Of a DNA stretch of 64,000 bases, positions 8,427 to 19,041 are shown in pieces. Within the stretch, counting starts at the first letter, position 1, and each line of letters opens with the position of its first letter. The translations under genes and the position numbers were made by a program. The notes beneath the pieces are model-generated. The model searched no databases and was not told where the DNA came from. It worked only from the letters and a program-made list of their open reading frames with translations. Source of the stretch: Benzoatithermus flavus (lineage in GTDB: Bacteria; Pseudomonadota; Alphaproteobacteria; Geminicoccales; Geminicoccaceae); contig NZ_JBBLZC010000001.1 in assembly GCF_037908215.1 (NCBI RefSeq), positions 310,001-374,000 of the forward strand. Direction: 5' to 3'.

Positions 8427-9137
8427 GTGGCGCTGCCCGATGCGATCGATGGCGAGGCGATGTCCGCGCATGGCGTGGCCGAGGCGGCGCGGCCGATTCG
8501 GCGCCGGCCGCTGCACGACGAGGTCACCGAGCGGCTGCGCGACATGATCGTCGAGGGCCAGCTGGCACCGGGCACGCGGGTGAACGAGGCCGCCTTGTGC
8601 GGGCAGCTCGGGGTCTCGCGCACGCCTCTACGCGAAGCCCTGAAGATCCTGGCGGCCGAGGGGCTGGTCGATCTGCTGCCGCGCCGGGGCGCCCGGGTCG
8701 CCGGCCTGAGCGCTGCCGAGCTCGGCGAGCTGTTCGAGGTGCTGAGCGGGCTCGAGCGGACGGCCGCCGAGCTGGCTGCGGCGCGGGCGAGCGAGGCGGA
8801 CCTGGCCCGGCTCACAGCACTGCAGGCGCGGATCGAGCAGCACCATGCCGCCCGCAACCGGCACGACTACGCGCACGACAACCACGCGCTGCACGAGGCG
8901 ATCGTGGCGCTTTCGGGCAACGCGGTGCTGAAGGAGGTGCACGCGCGGCTGATGACCCGGGTGCGGCGCGCGCGCTACATGGCGCTTCTTTCCCAGGAGC
9001 GCTGGGACGAATCGGTGGCCGAGCACGCCGGCATCCTGGCGGCGCTCGCGGCCAGGGACGCGCGGCGCGCGGGCGAGCTGATGCATCGTCACGTCGCCCG
9101 TACCGGCGAGGTCGTTCGCGCCGCGCTCGCGGGCTGA
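8427..9137 (+). CDS. GntR family transcriptional regulator, FCD (FadR-type) ligand domain
   Basis: This 236-residue regulator has an N-terminal winged helix-turn-helix (about residues 25-85), with the signature LGVSRTPLREALKILAAEGL, and a C-terminal all-helical FCD domain rich in Asp and His residues that normally bind a metal and a carboxylate ligand. Start 8427 is a GTG six bases after GGAGG; an ATG at 8460 also lies in frame. It is divergent from the maleate-isomerase/MFS/hydrolase operon and is the obvious candidate for its substrate-responsive repressor, acting at the 8295-8312 palindrome. Its stop lies four bases from the convergent maeB stop. Effector unknown; an organic acid is likely from the transporter type. 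Confidence 0.9.
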   Translation: MALPDAIDGEAMSAHGVAEAARPIRRRPLHDEVTERLRDMIVEGQLAPGTRVNEAALCGQLGVSRTPLREALKILAAEGLVDLLPRRGARVAGLSAAELGELFEVLSGLERTAAELAAARASEADLARLTALQARIEQHHAARNRHDYAHDNHALHEAIVALSGNAVLKEVHARLMTRVRRARYMALLSQERWDESVAEHAGILAALAARDARRAGELMHRHVARTGEVVRAALAG

Positions 9138-9141
9138 GCGG

Positions 9142-11448
<2,307 letters not shown>

Positions 11449-11541
11449 GACAGCCTCCCGGCAGGCTCGGTCGCCTGCTCGACATGCTACGGGCGGGATC
11501 GGATTCCGGATCCTACCATCCCGCCCGACGAGCGGCAGCGC

Positions 11542-12546
11542 CTAGCGCGCGTGGCCCTGCCAGGGCCTGCGCGCGAGCGCGGCGACCAGGCAGACCGTGC
11601 CGAGCCCGGCCATGCCGAGCCCGAGGAGGCGCAGCATCGTGTCGGCGGTGGCGCCCGAAGCGACCTGCCCCTGCCAGCCGCCGTGGACCGCGGCCGTGGA
11701 ACCCGATGGATCGTAGAGATTGCCGGGATGAGGGCCTTCCGGACGGGGAGCCAGCATGCCGCGCTCCTGGAACGTGCCGACCAGGCGGGTGGTCACGGCC
11801 TGCGGCAGGAGGGAGCGGGCGGCCTGGAGCAGCCGCCCGGCATCGCCGACCGTCACCTCGGCTCTCGGGTGATGCATCAGGCGCACGATCGCCTCGGCCA
11901 CCTGCGCGGGCGGGTAGACCGGCGCCATGGCCTGAATGTCGTGGCCGGTGTAGTTGGCGGCGTGCTGGAAGATCGGGGTGTCGATCGCCGCCGGCATGAC
12001 GGTGCAGACGTGAATGCCGGGCTCGTCCTTGACCTCCATGCGCAAGGCCTCGCTCAGGCCGCGCACGCCCCATTTGCTGGCGACGTAGGCGGCGGAGTAG
12101 ATCTGGCCGACGCCGGCGACGATGGAGGCGATGTTGATCAGGGTGCCGCGCCGGCGCCGACGGAAATGGGCGAGCGCCACGCGTGCGCCATAGGCGGTGC
12201 CGAGAAGGTTGGTCTGGACGACGCGGGTGAAGTCCTCGGGCGGCACCTCGTCGATGCGGCCGATCAGGAGCACGCCGGCGTCGTTGATCCAGGCGTCGAA
12301 GCCGCCGAACTCGCGCTCGGCGCGGGCAGCGAGCTCCTCGACCTCGGGATAGGAGCCGACGTCGGTGGGCACGGCCAGGGCGCGGGCACCGAGATCGGCG
12401 CACTCGCGCTCGACCTCCTCGAGCTGGTCGGCGGAACGGGCGGCGAGCACGACCCTGGCACCGCGACCGGCGAAGGCATGAGCGGTGGCGCGGCCGATGC
12501 CGCTCGAAGCGCCCGTGATGACGACGACCCGATCCTTGAACTCCAT
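11542..12546 (-). CDS. SDR family oxidoreductase with C-terminal membrane anchor
   Basis: This 334-residue classical short-chain dehydrogenase has the cofactor motif TGASSGIG near residue 11, an NAG-like segment (INDAGVLL) and the catalytic tyrosine-lysine pair in SAAYVASKWGVRGL, preceded by a serine (NIASIV). Residues 1-250 are the catalytic domain. The rest is unusual: a linker followed by a hydrophobic segment near residues 305-325 (LLGLGMAGLGTVCLVAALA), suggesting anchoring to the inner membrane. Start 12546 has GGAG at good spacing; a frame extending to 12615 lacks support. NADP preference is suggested by the arginine after the second strand (LAARS). Substrate unknown. Neighbours maeB and apt give no functional hint. 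Confidence 0.88.
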   Translation of the reverse strand: MEFKDRVVVITGASSGIGRATAHAFAGRGARVVLAARSADQLEEVERECADLGARALAVPTDVGSYPEVEELAARAEREFGGFDAWINDAGVLLIGRIDEVPPEDFTRVVQTNLLGTAYGARVALAHFRRRRRGTLINIASIVAGVGQIYSAAYVASKWGVRGLSEALRMEVKDEPGIHVCTVMPAAIDTPIFQHAANYTGHDIQAMAPVYPPAQVAEAIVRLMHHPRAEVTVGDAGRLLQAARSLLPQAVTTRLVGTFQERGMLAPRPEGPHPGNLYDPSGSTAAVHGGWQGQVASGATADTMLRLLGLGMAGLGTVCLVAALARRPWQGHAR

Positions 12547-12688
12547 CGCTGGCTCCTTCACGCGCGTGAGAGGGGTGAGCGGCGATACGGCGCGCCCGCC
12601 GGTCGGTCGGATCAACCGGCAGCGCCCGAGCCCGTTCCTATGCTCCGCGACGATCAGGAAAGCCGCCGATGCCGGTACCCGTCGCGGC

Positions 12689-13207
12689 TCAGCCGCCCTC
12701 GTAGCCGAGCAGTGTCGTCATCGGCACGTCGAGCCTGGCCCGGCCCTTGAGCCCCATGAGCTCGATCAGGAACACCGCCCCCGCCACCTCGGCCCCCACC
12801 TTCCGCAGGAGCTGCACCGAAGCCTGCGCCGTTCCGCCCGTGGCGAGGAGATCGTCGATCAGCACCACCCGGCTGCCGGCGGGCACGAGCCCTTCCGCCA
12901 CCTGCAGCGTGTCGCTGCCGTATTCCAGATCGTAGGCGTGGCTCACCACGGCACCCGGCAGCTTTCCCACCTTGCGCACCATCGTGAAGCCGATGCCGAG
13001 CTTGTAGGCTACGGGTGCAGCGAAGATGAAGCCGCGGGATTCGATGGCGGCGAGCACGTCGGGGCGGTAGGCTCTGACCGCGTCGGCCAGCCGCTCGACC
13101 GTCTCCCGCCACGCCTCGGCATGGGCCAGCAACGTGGAGATGTCGTAGAACAGAATTCCGGGCTTGGGAAAGTCCGGGATCGTCCGGATGTGAGCCTTGA
13201 GATCCAT
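12689..13207 (-). CDS. apt: adenine phosphoribosyltransferase
   Basis: A 172-residue enzyme, typical Apt length, that converts adenine and phosphoribosyl pyrophosphate to AMP in purine salvage. The PRPP-binding motif VVLIDDLLATGGTA is at residues 114-127, and the AIESRGF purine-site segment is near residue 54. The start MDLKAHIRTIPDFPKPGI is the conserved family N-terminus, so 13207 is used although the frame is open further upstream. It is divergent from the DUF192 gene, with 76 bases between the starts. The protein should be cytosolic and dimeric. Confidence 0.95.
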   Translation of the reverse strand: MDLKAHIRTIPDFPKPGILFYDISTLLAHAEAWRETVERLADAVRAYRPDVLAAIESRGFIFAAPVAYKLGIGFTMVRKVGKLPGAVVSHAYDLEYGSDTLQVAEGLVPAGSRVVLIDDLLATGGTAQASVQLLRKVGAEVAGAVFLIELMGLKGRARLDVPMTTLLGYEGG

Positions 13208-13283
13208 GCGCGTTCGTCCCGTCCCGACCATGGTGGAGCCGCCGGTGCTCCGTGATGGCACGCCGCCGCCGCGCCGCCAAGCC

Positions 13284-13748
13284 ATGACGCGACGCCAAGC
13301 CCTCGCCGCGGGCTGCGGCCTCGCGGCCGCGGCCGCCGCGTGGGCGGCCGCTGCTTCGGCCGAGACGGCGGGCGAGCTCTTCATCGAGACGGCCAAGGGC
13401 CCCCGACGCTTCACGGTCGAGCTCGCCGACACGCCCGAGACCCGGGCGAAAGGCCTCATGTTCCGCGAGAGCATGCCGGTCGACCATGGGATGCTGTTCG
13501 ACTTCGGGACGGAGCAGCCGGTGGCGTTCTGGATGAGGAACACGCCGCTCCCGCTCGACATGCTGTTCATCGACGCGCACGGGGTCGTGGTCGGCATCGC
13601 GCGCGACACGACCCCTTACTCGGAGGAGCCGATCCCCTCGGGCCGGCCGGTCCGGGCGGTGCTCGAGGTCAACGCCGGCACCGCCGAGCGCCTCGGCATC
13701 GTACCGGGCGCTCGCGTGCGGCATCCGATCTTCGCGACCGGCGGCTGA
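13284..13748 (+). CDS. DUF192 family exported protein
   Basis: This 154-residue DUF192 protein, a small single-domain family of unsettled function, shows the usual pattern: a strand with FTVELADTPETRAKGLMFR, then FWMRNTPLPLDMLFID and a C-terminal VLEVNAGTAERLGI. An N-terminal twin-arginine start (MTRRQALAAG) followed by an alanine-rich hydrophobic stretch to about residue 26 suggests export, perhaps by Tat. The start at 13284 was chosen because it begins the signal peptide; the upstream in-frame extension is proline-rich and implausible. It is followed by a 216-base gap to the convergent PsiE-like gene. Confidence 0.88.
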   Translation: MTRRQALAAGCGLAAAAAAWAAAASAETAGELFIETAKGPRRFTVELADTPETRAKGLMFRESMPVDHGMLFDFGTEQPVAFWMRNTPLPLDMLFIDAHGVVVGIARDTTPYSEEPIPSGRPVRAVLEVNAGTAERLGIVPGARVRHPIFATGG

Positions 13749-13964
13749 GCGCGTCGGCGCCACCCGACCGAGCCGCTTCTCCGCCCGCCTTCCTGGCCTC
13801 CGCCGCCCCTGGCCGGGAGAAGGTCTGCCGAAGCCGCGAAAGCCGGATGCCGCCGCGACGCCGGCCACGGCTCGCGAGGGCCGCTCGCTCTTGCCGCCCG
13901 CAGCAGGTGCTGCCGACCGTCTTTCCCGAAGCGGGCCGCGGATCGAAGGCCGGACGTGGCGCGG

Positions 13965-14534
13965 CTACGATCCGCCGGCGCTCCGACGTCCATGGGCGCC
14001 GTGTCCCGCCTCCGTCCCGCCGACGGGCTCGTCCACGTCGGCACGCGGGCTCGGCCGGTCGCCGGAAGCCTCGTGTGCCTCGCGATAATCCTGCTCGCGC
14101 ACGAGCCAGTAGACCCCGCCCAGGGCCAGCACGGCGAGCGCCAGGCCGATCAGGGTGAGCGGCTCGGTCTTGGTCGCGTCGATGAGGATGAACTTGCGCA
14201 CGAGCGCCAGGAGCGCGATCAGCACCACGGTCTGGACCTGGACGATGCTGTGCTTGCGCTCGAGCACGCCCAAGAGCGAGTGCTTGAACTCGAGCGCGAT
14301 CAGCACGGTCATGATCATGCCGAAGATGGTCTGGAACACCGTCTGGTTGGCCGGATCGACCGCGTCGACCAGCAGCAGCATCACGATGCGGGCGCTCAGG
14401 TGCCAGGTCGCGGCCAGGATCACCGCCGCGATCAGAAGCGTCAGGATGAGGCAGACGATCTGCTCGAACCGCTCGTAGAAGGTGAGCGTGCTCCAGTTCT
14501 CACGGGTCTCCTGAAAGCTGTTCCTCGTGTTCAT
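13965..14534 (-). CDS. PsiE-like phosphate-starvation-inducible membrane protein
   Basis: A 189-residue protein resembling PsiE (COG3431). Four hydrophobic segments are visible at about residues 27-50, 60-80, 95-115 and 122-142, followed by a hydrophilic tail rich in Arg, Asp and Gly. The central FGMIMTVLIALEFKHSLLGV region, with its charged residues between helices, is characteristic of the family. The function of PsiE proteins is not established; the E. coli gene responds to phosphate starvation and cAMP-CRP. No Pho box was recognised upstream here. It is convergent with the DUF192 gene, and upstream lies an 820-base region without a clear gene. Confidence 0.82.
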   Translation of the reverse strand: MNTRNSFQETRENWSTLTFYERFEQIVCLILTLLIAAVILAATWHLSARIVMLLLVDAVDPANQTVFQTIFGMIMTVLIALEFKHSLLGVLERKHSIVQVQTVVLIALLALVRKFILIDATKTEPLTLIGLALAVLALGGVYWLVREQDYREAHEASGDRPSPRADVDEPVGGTEAGHGAHGRRSAGGS

Positions 14535-15358
14535 GCAGCGGTCTCGGTCACAGGGAATGTTCTAGGGGTCTGGAGACGGAGCGCGGGTCGGATGGCCCGA
14601 TGGCGAGGGTCGAGCATCTCGGGAAGCTGCCGGGTCATTCTCGGGCGTGCCGCGGATGCCCCGATGTCGTCGGCGCGACGCCATGCTTCGCGGAGCTTTG
14701 GTCCACGCACCTTCGACGACGGAGCTCGACGCTGTCGATCATGGGCGTCGCTCCAGGTCAGATTACGCGCGATTCCCGACATCTGGAAGAGCGATGCCGA
14801 CCGGCTGCGCCGGGCCTCCCGCGGCTGTGGCGGGACGACACCCACGAGCGGTGCCGCCGGCAGGTCGTGTGCCCGGCTCCAGCTCAGGATCAGCGGGGAG
14901 GCCCGATCCCACCGGCACGCCCCGTCCACCGTCGGTCGCGTCCGGCGGACCCGCCATCGGCACTGCCGGCCCATGGCCGCGAGCCATCCGCAGAGTCCGA
15001 CGTGCACGACCGTCTCAGCCGTCCCTGCTGGACGACCGCCCTCGTGCACCCACGTCCTTCCGTCCTCACGCCGGGGCAATCCTGCCGGACCTCGGCGCGA
15101 CGGCAGGCGCCGGCCAGCCGTCGATCCGCATCGGCACGCGCGCCCCGTTCCCGAAGCTCTCTGCCGATCGGGCGAGGATCGGCCGCCCGCGATCACGCCC
15201 GCCCGCCGTGCGTCTTCGCGCGAGCGAATCGGGCTGCTCCAGCGAGCGGCGCCACACGACACGGTGCCGGATCGGGGCATCATCGATCTAGGCTTTTCAT
15301 CCTAAATATGCTACGTTCCTCATCCGTCGAGCAACCCGCCGCGGTTCGGAGCCGAGCG
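14535..15358. other. 824-base region without a recognisable gene
   Basis: Both strands have long open frames here because of the high GC content, but none translates to anything family-like: the products are Arg/Pro/Ser-rich, with erratic composition and no ribosome site. The far end (15290-15315) turns AT-richer just before the NEP-motif gene and probably holds its promoter. A decayed gene is possible but could not be recognised. Confidence 0.5.
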
Positions 15359-16525
15359 ATGGACGTGACGAGCAGCCCCTCCCCCGACCGGCCGAGGCTC
15401 ACCCGGGCCGAGGCCGCGCGCCTGAACGGCGCGAAGTCCCGTGGTCCCGTCACCGAGGCCGGCAAGCGCCGCTCCGCCATGAACGCGCTGAAGCACGGGC
15501 TCACCGCCGACCGCTTCACGCTCTCCCGCGGCGAGGACGCCGAGGCCTACGCCGAGCTCGAATCCCGCCTCGCCGCGCGCTTCGCGCCGCAGGACGAGAT
15601 CGCGGCCCATCTCGTGCAGCGCCTGGCCTCGGTGATGTGGCGCCAGTACCGGGGTGATCGGATCGAGGCCGAGGTGCTGGCCCAGCGCGAGCGGCGGCCC
15701 GATTCCAGCTACATCGGCGGCTACGTGCCGGGCTCGCCCTTGGTCTGGGACGCGGGCCGCTTCAACGCCGTGCAGCGCTACCAGGCGCGGCTCGACCGGA
15801 TGCTGTTCCGCCTGCTCGACGCCCTCGCCCGCCACGAGCCTCTGCCCGAGCCGGACGAGGCCGCGGCAGCGCCGGTCGAGCCGGCCGCGGCCGGGTCCGT
15901 AGCGGCACCGGCGGCAGCCGGGGCGACGCCACGAGACGAGCCCGCGATCGCGCCCCGCAGCGCGGCAGCGCGACGAAACGAGCCGACGGCGCCGCGAAAC
16001 GAACCCACGGCGGCGGCTACGGATGGAAAGGCCTCGCCGCACGCCGCGCTGCCGCCCATGGGCGAAGCCGGAAAACCGGCGCCCGCCTCGGCGCCCGATA
16101 TCGGGCCGTCCCGTAGCATGGGGGTGGAGGCGTTCCTGCAGATGCGCCGAGGCATCGCGGCCGGGCAGGCAGCGGGGTGGGGCGGCCCGGCGCCGGCGGG
16201 CGCGCCGCTGCGAAACGAACCCGAGAGGGCAGCAGCGGCGGCGTCGGTCGGAGCGCCGGTCACGCTGCCGAAGGACGGGCAAGATGCCGTCGCCCGAAGC
16301 GCCGGCAGCCCCGCGGCGCCACCGCCCGCTCTGCTCGAGGCTTCCGCGCCCGATCGCCGCCTCGAGCTTCGGTATCTCCTGGCGAGCGGCGACCGGGCCG
16401 GCGTCGAGCGCTTCGTGGAGGCGGGCCACATGAGCCGGCTCGGGCCGGCGTGGTCCGAGGTGCTGCCCGCCACGCCGGACTGCCCGACGGCGGTCAATCC
16501 GCGAGCCGCTCGCAGAAGCGGATGA
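15359..16525 (+). CDS. conserved hypothetical protein with N-terminal GP-T-GK / NALKHGLTA motif and NEP repeats
   Basis: This 388-residue protein of unknown function has an N-terminus (about residues 15-50) with the pattern AARLNGAKSRGPVT, GKRRS and NALKHGLTA, a module seen at the start of many hypothetical proteins in Proteobacteria and Planctomycetes. It is followed by a helical region to about residue 165 with a conserved WRQYRGDRIEAEVLAQR stretch. The remainder is Ala/Pro-rich and low in complexity, with several RNEP repeats and a short folded-looking C-terminus. No signal or membrane segment is seen. The last 32 bases overlap the 3' end of the convergent aminotransferase gene. The start at 15359 is tentative; an ATG at 15308 is also in frame. 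The helical module hints at nucleic-acid binding, but that is speculation. Confidence 0.72.
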   Translation: MDVTSSPSPDRPRLTRAEAARLNGAKSRGPVTEAGKRRSAMNALKHGLTADRFTLSRGEDAEAYAELESRLAARFAPQDEIAAHLVQRLASVMWRQYRGDRIEAEVLAQRERRPDSSYIGGYVPGSPLVWDAGRFNAVQRYQARLDRMLFRLLDALARHEPLPEPDEAAAAPVEPAAAGSVAAPAAAGATPRDEPAIAPRSAAARRNEPTAPRNEPTAAATDGKASPHAALPPMGEAGKPAPASAPDIGPSRSMGVEAFLQMRRGIAAGQAAGWGGPAPAGAPLRNEPERAAAAASVGAPVTLPKDGQDAVARSAGSPAAPPPALLEASAPDRRLELRYLLASGDRAGVERFVEAGHMSRLGPAWSEVLPATPDCPTAVNPRAARRSG

Positions 16526-17699
16526 TCCTGGCGCAGGCCTCCTCGAGCAACGCCGTGCTCGTGGCGTAGGAGATGCGGAAATAAGGGTCGAGGCCGAAGG
16601 CGCTGCCATGGACCACGGCGACCCCCTCCTCGTTCAGGAGCTCGCGCGCGAAGTCCTCGCTGGTGGCGAGCGTCACCCCCTTGGCCGTGCGCCTGCCGAT
16701 GACCCCGGCGCAGCTCGGATAGACGTAGAAAGCGCCCTCGGGCCGATGACAGCGCAGGCCAGGAGCGCGGTTCAGCATGTCCACGACGAGGTCGCGCCGC
16801 TCCTTGTAGACCGCGTTGCGCTCGGGCAGGAACGAGAGATCGCCGGTAAGGGCCGCCACCGCCGCCGCCTGGCTGATCGAGGACGGGTTCGAGGTCGACT
16901 GCGACTGGATGACACCGATCGCCTTGATCAGCTCCTTGGGCCCGCCGGCATAGCCGATCCGCCAGCCCGTCATGGCATAGGCCTTGGAGACGCCGTTGAC
17001 CGTGAGCGTGCGACTCCTGAGCGAAGGCTCGACCTGGACCGCGGTCGCGAAGGTGAACCCGTCGTAGACCAGGTGCTCGTACATGTCGTCCGTCATCAGC
17101 CACACGTGCGGATGGCGGACGAGGACGTCGGTGAGCGCCTTGAGCTCTTCGGCGCTGTAGGCGGCACCGGTCGGGTTGTTGGGCGAGTTGAGGACGACCC
17201 ACTTGGTCTTGGGCGAGATCGCCTCCTCGAGGTCCTCGGGCCGAAGCTTGAAGCCGGTCTGCTCGGGACAGGAGACGAACCTGGGCGTACCACCCGCGAG
17301 CAGCACCATGTCGGGGTAGGACACCCAGTAGGGGGCGGGGATCACCACCTCGTCACCGGGCTCCACCGTCGCCATGAAGGCGTTGTAGAGCACCTGCTTG
17401 CCGCCCGTGCCGACGGTGATCTCGTCGGTGCGGTACTCGATGCCGTTCTCGCGCTTGAACTTCAGGGCGATCGCCTGCTTCAGCTCGGGCGTGCCGTCCA
17501 CGGCCGTGTACTTGGTCTCGCCCCGGCGGATGGCCGCGATCGCCGCCTCCTTGATGTGCTCCGGCGTGTCGAAGTCGGGCTCGCCGGCGCCGAGGCCGAT
17601 CACGTCGCGGCCTTGCGCCTTCAGCTCGCGCGCGAGATTGGTGACCGCGATGGTGGGCGAGGGCTTGATGCGGGCGAGGCTCGAGGACAGGATCGACAC
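16494..17699 (-). CDS. aatA: pyridoxal-phosphate aspartate aminotransferase (class I, alphaproteobacterial AatA type)
   Basis: A 401-residue fold-type I aminotransferase that exchanges the amino group between aspartate and 2-oxoglutarate; close relatives also accept prephenate or aromatic acids. The lysine that binds pyridoxal phosphate lies in NGVSKAYAMTGWRIGYAG. NSPNNPTGA and the C-terminal FRISYATS arginine region are also present. The start codon is GTG at 17699 with GGGAG nine bases upstream, giving the family N-terminus with SLARIKPSPTIAVT. It overlaps the 3' end of the convergent NEP-motif gene by 32 bases. Aspartate versus prephenate preference cannot be settled from the sequence. Confidence 0.93.
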   Translation of the reverse strand: MSILSSSLARIKPSPTIAVTNLARELKAQGRDVIGLGAGEPDFDTPEHIKEAAIAAIRRGETKYTAVDGTPELKQAIALKFKRENGIEYRTDEITVGTGGKQVLYNAFMATVEPGDEVVIPAPYWVSYPDMVLLAGGTPRFVSCPEQTGFKLRPEDLEEAISPKTKWVVLNSPNNPTGAAYSAEELKALTDVLVRHPHVWLMTDDMYEHLVYDGFTFATAVQVEPSLRSRTLTVNGVSKAYAMTGWRIGYAGGPKELIKAIGVIQSQSTSNPSSISQAAAVAALTGDLSFLPERNAVYKERRDLVVDMLNRAPGLRCHRPEGAFYVYPSCAGVIGRRTAKGVTLATSEDFARELLNEEGVAVVHGSAFGLDPYFRISYATSTALLEEACARIIRFCERLAD

Positions 17700-17987
17700 G
17701 CTTGGAGACTCCCGGCGCTGCAGTCGGCCCCCCTCTTAGTTCCGAGCGCCCGCTCTGACAACCGCCGCCACACGGCCGACCTCGGGCGCTCGGCCCGGCG
17801 CGGCCTCGCCCGCGGAGCTCGGGCAGGGCGCCCGCGCCGTACGGGCCGAAGCGCCGACACCGTTCCGGTCCTGCGCGTGGCCGGCAGGGCCGCGCCCGTT
17901 TCCCGGCCGCCGAACCGTCCGCCAGCGGGTGTACCGCACGCCCGGGCCTCGCCGCTCCTCGCCGACGTCCGGCGGACTCCGGGACCA

Positions 17988-19004
17988 TCATGGCGGCACC
18001 GGGATCAGGACGCGACGCGACGAGACCAACCGCAGCCGGCTGCCGGGAAGCCGTACGGACTGCGGCACGACGACCCTCGCACCGGGTGCCGGCGACGGCT
18101 GCAGCACGTCCGCCCGGCCCGTGGCCGGGATCAGCTCGAGGACGCCGCGACCCGAGACGCCTGCGGCCCCACGGCTCGGCGCAGCCGGAGACGGGCGCCG
18201 CTCCGGGAAGGTTGCCGGCCGCAGAGGCAAGGCTGCCGGCCGCAGGCTCGTCAGGCCAGCGACGGAACGCGGCCCGATGCGGCCCCACATGCTCTCCGGT
18301 ACGGCATCCCGCCCTTCCCCGATCCGGCCCGCGGCCGGCAGGAGACGGACGAAGCCGCGCGCCGCTGCCGTCTGCAGCGGCGGCGAAACGCGCGGGCGCA
18401 GCACGTCGGGGGCTACCCCTTCGCGACCTCCCGTCAGCTCGGGCGCACGCCCCAGCCGTACCTCCTGCCAACGGTCGTAGACCTTCTCGCGGTAGGCGCG
18501 CCCTTCCTCCTCGCGCGCGGTGTGGTAGCGCTCGACGGCTCTGGCCCAGGAGGGGGAGCTGTCGCGCAAGCGGCTCAGGAAGCCGGCGCCGTAGGCGACG
18601 TTGCGGGCGGGATCGAACGCCTCGTCGAGGCTCGCGAACGCCCCCGGATGGTGCATCAGGTTGATCTGCATGCAGCCCACGTCGATGTTGCGCCGCCCGC
18701 TGCGCTGCAGGCCTTCGACATGGGCGATCGCCTCGGCCTTGGTCGCGAAGTAGCGGCCATCGCCGCCGCTGTTCACGGTCCAGGGCCAGGGCGCCGTCCG
18801 GCCCCGGCGCGCGTCGTAGCGCCCGGACTCGCTGAGCGCCACGGCGCCCAGAAGGCCCGGCGGGACCCGGCTCGATGCCTCGGCGGCCCGGATCGCGGCA
18901 GCGCAGAGCTCGGCGTCGTCGGCCAGCGCCGGCCGCACGACGGGCGGACCGGCAAGGAGGAAAAGCGGAAGGAGAAGAACGACCAGCCGCACCGGTATGC
19001 GCAT
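17988..19004 (-). CDS. lytic transglycosylase SLT-domain protein
   Basis: A 338-residue exported protein. Residues 1-28 form a signal peptide, and residues 35-190 a soluble lytic transglycosylase domain that cleaves peptidoglycan between MurNAc and GlcNAc. The catalytic glutamate is E59 in ALSESGRYD, and DVGCMQINL supplies the conserved GxxQxN part of the fold. Residues about 205-338 are a basic, proline- and arginine-rich tail without recognisable domains, perhaps binding the cell wall or simply disordered. Similar stand-alone SLT proteins occur across Rhodospirillales. It lies between aatA and the N-formylglutamate amidohydrolase gene, both on the same strand. Confidence 0.87.
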   Translation of the reverse strand: MRIPVRLVVLLLPLFLLAGPPVVRPALADDAELCAAAIRAAEASSRVPPGLLGAVALSESGRYDARRGRTAPWPWTVNSGGDGRYFATKAEAIAHVEGLQRSGRRNIDVGCMQINLMHHPGAFASLDEAFDPARNVAYGAGFLSRLRDSSPSWARAVERYHTAREEEGRAYREKVYDRWQEVRLGRAPELTGGREGVAPDVLRPRVSPPLQTAAARGFVRLLPAAGRIGEGRDAVPESMWGRIGPRSVAGLTSLRPAALPLRPATFPERRPSPAAPSRGAAGVSGRGVLELIPATGRADVLQPSPAPGARVVVPQSVRLPGSRLRLVSSRRVLIPVPP

Positions 19005-19041
19005 CCTCTCGTGTGCCGCCGAGAGGATGGCACGCGAGGGC

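Noticed and set aside
14531..15283. Open frames on both strands of the 824-base gap before the NEP-motif gene
   Set aside because: Arg/Ser/Pro-rich products with no motif, no plausible start and overlapping in opposite directions; treated as noncoding.
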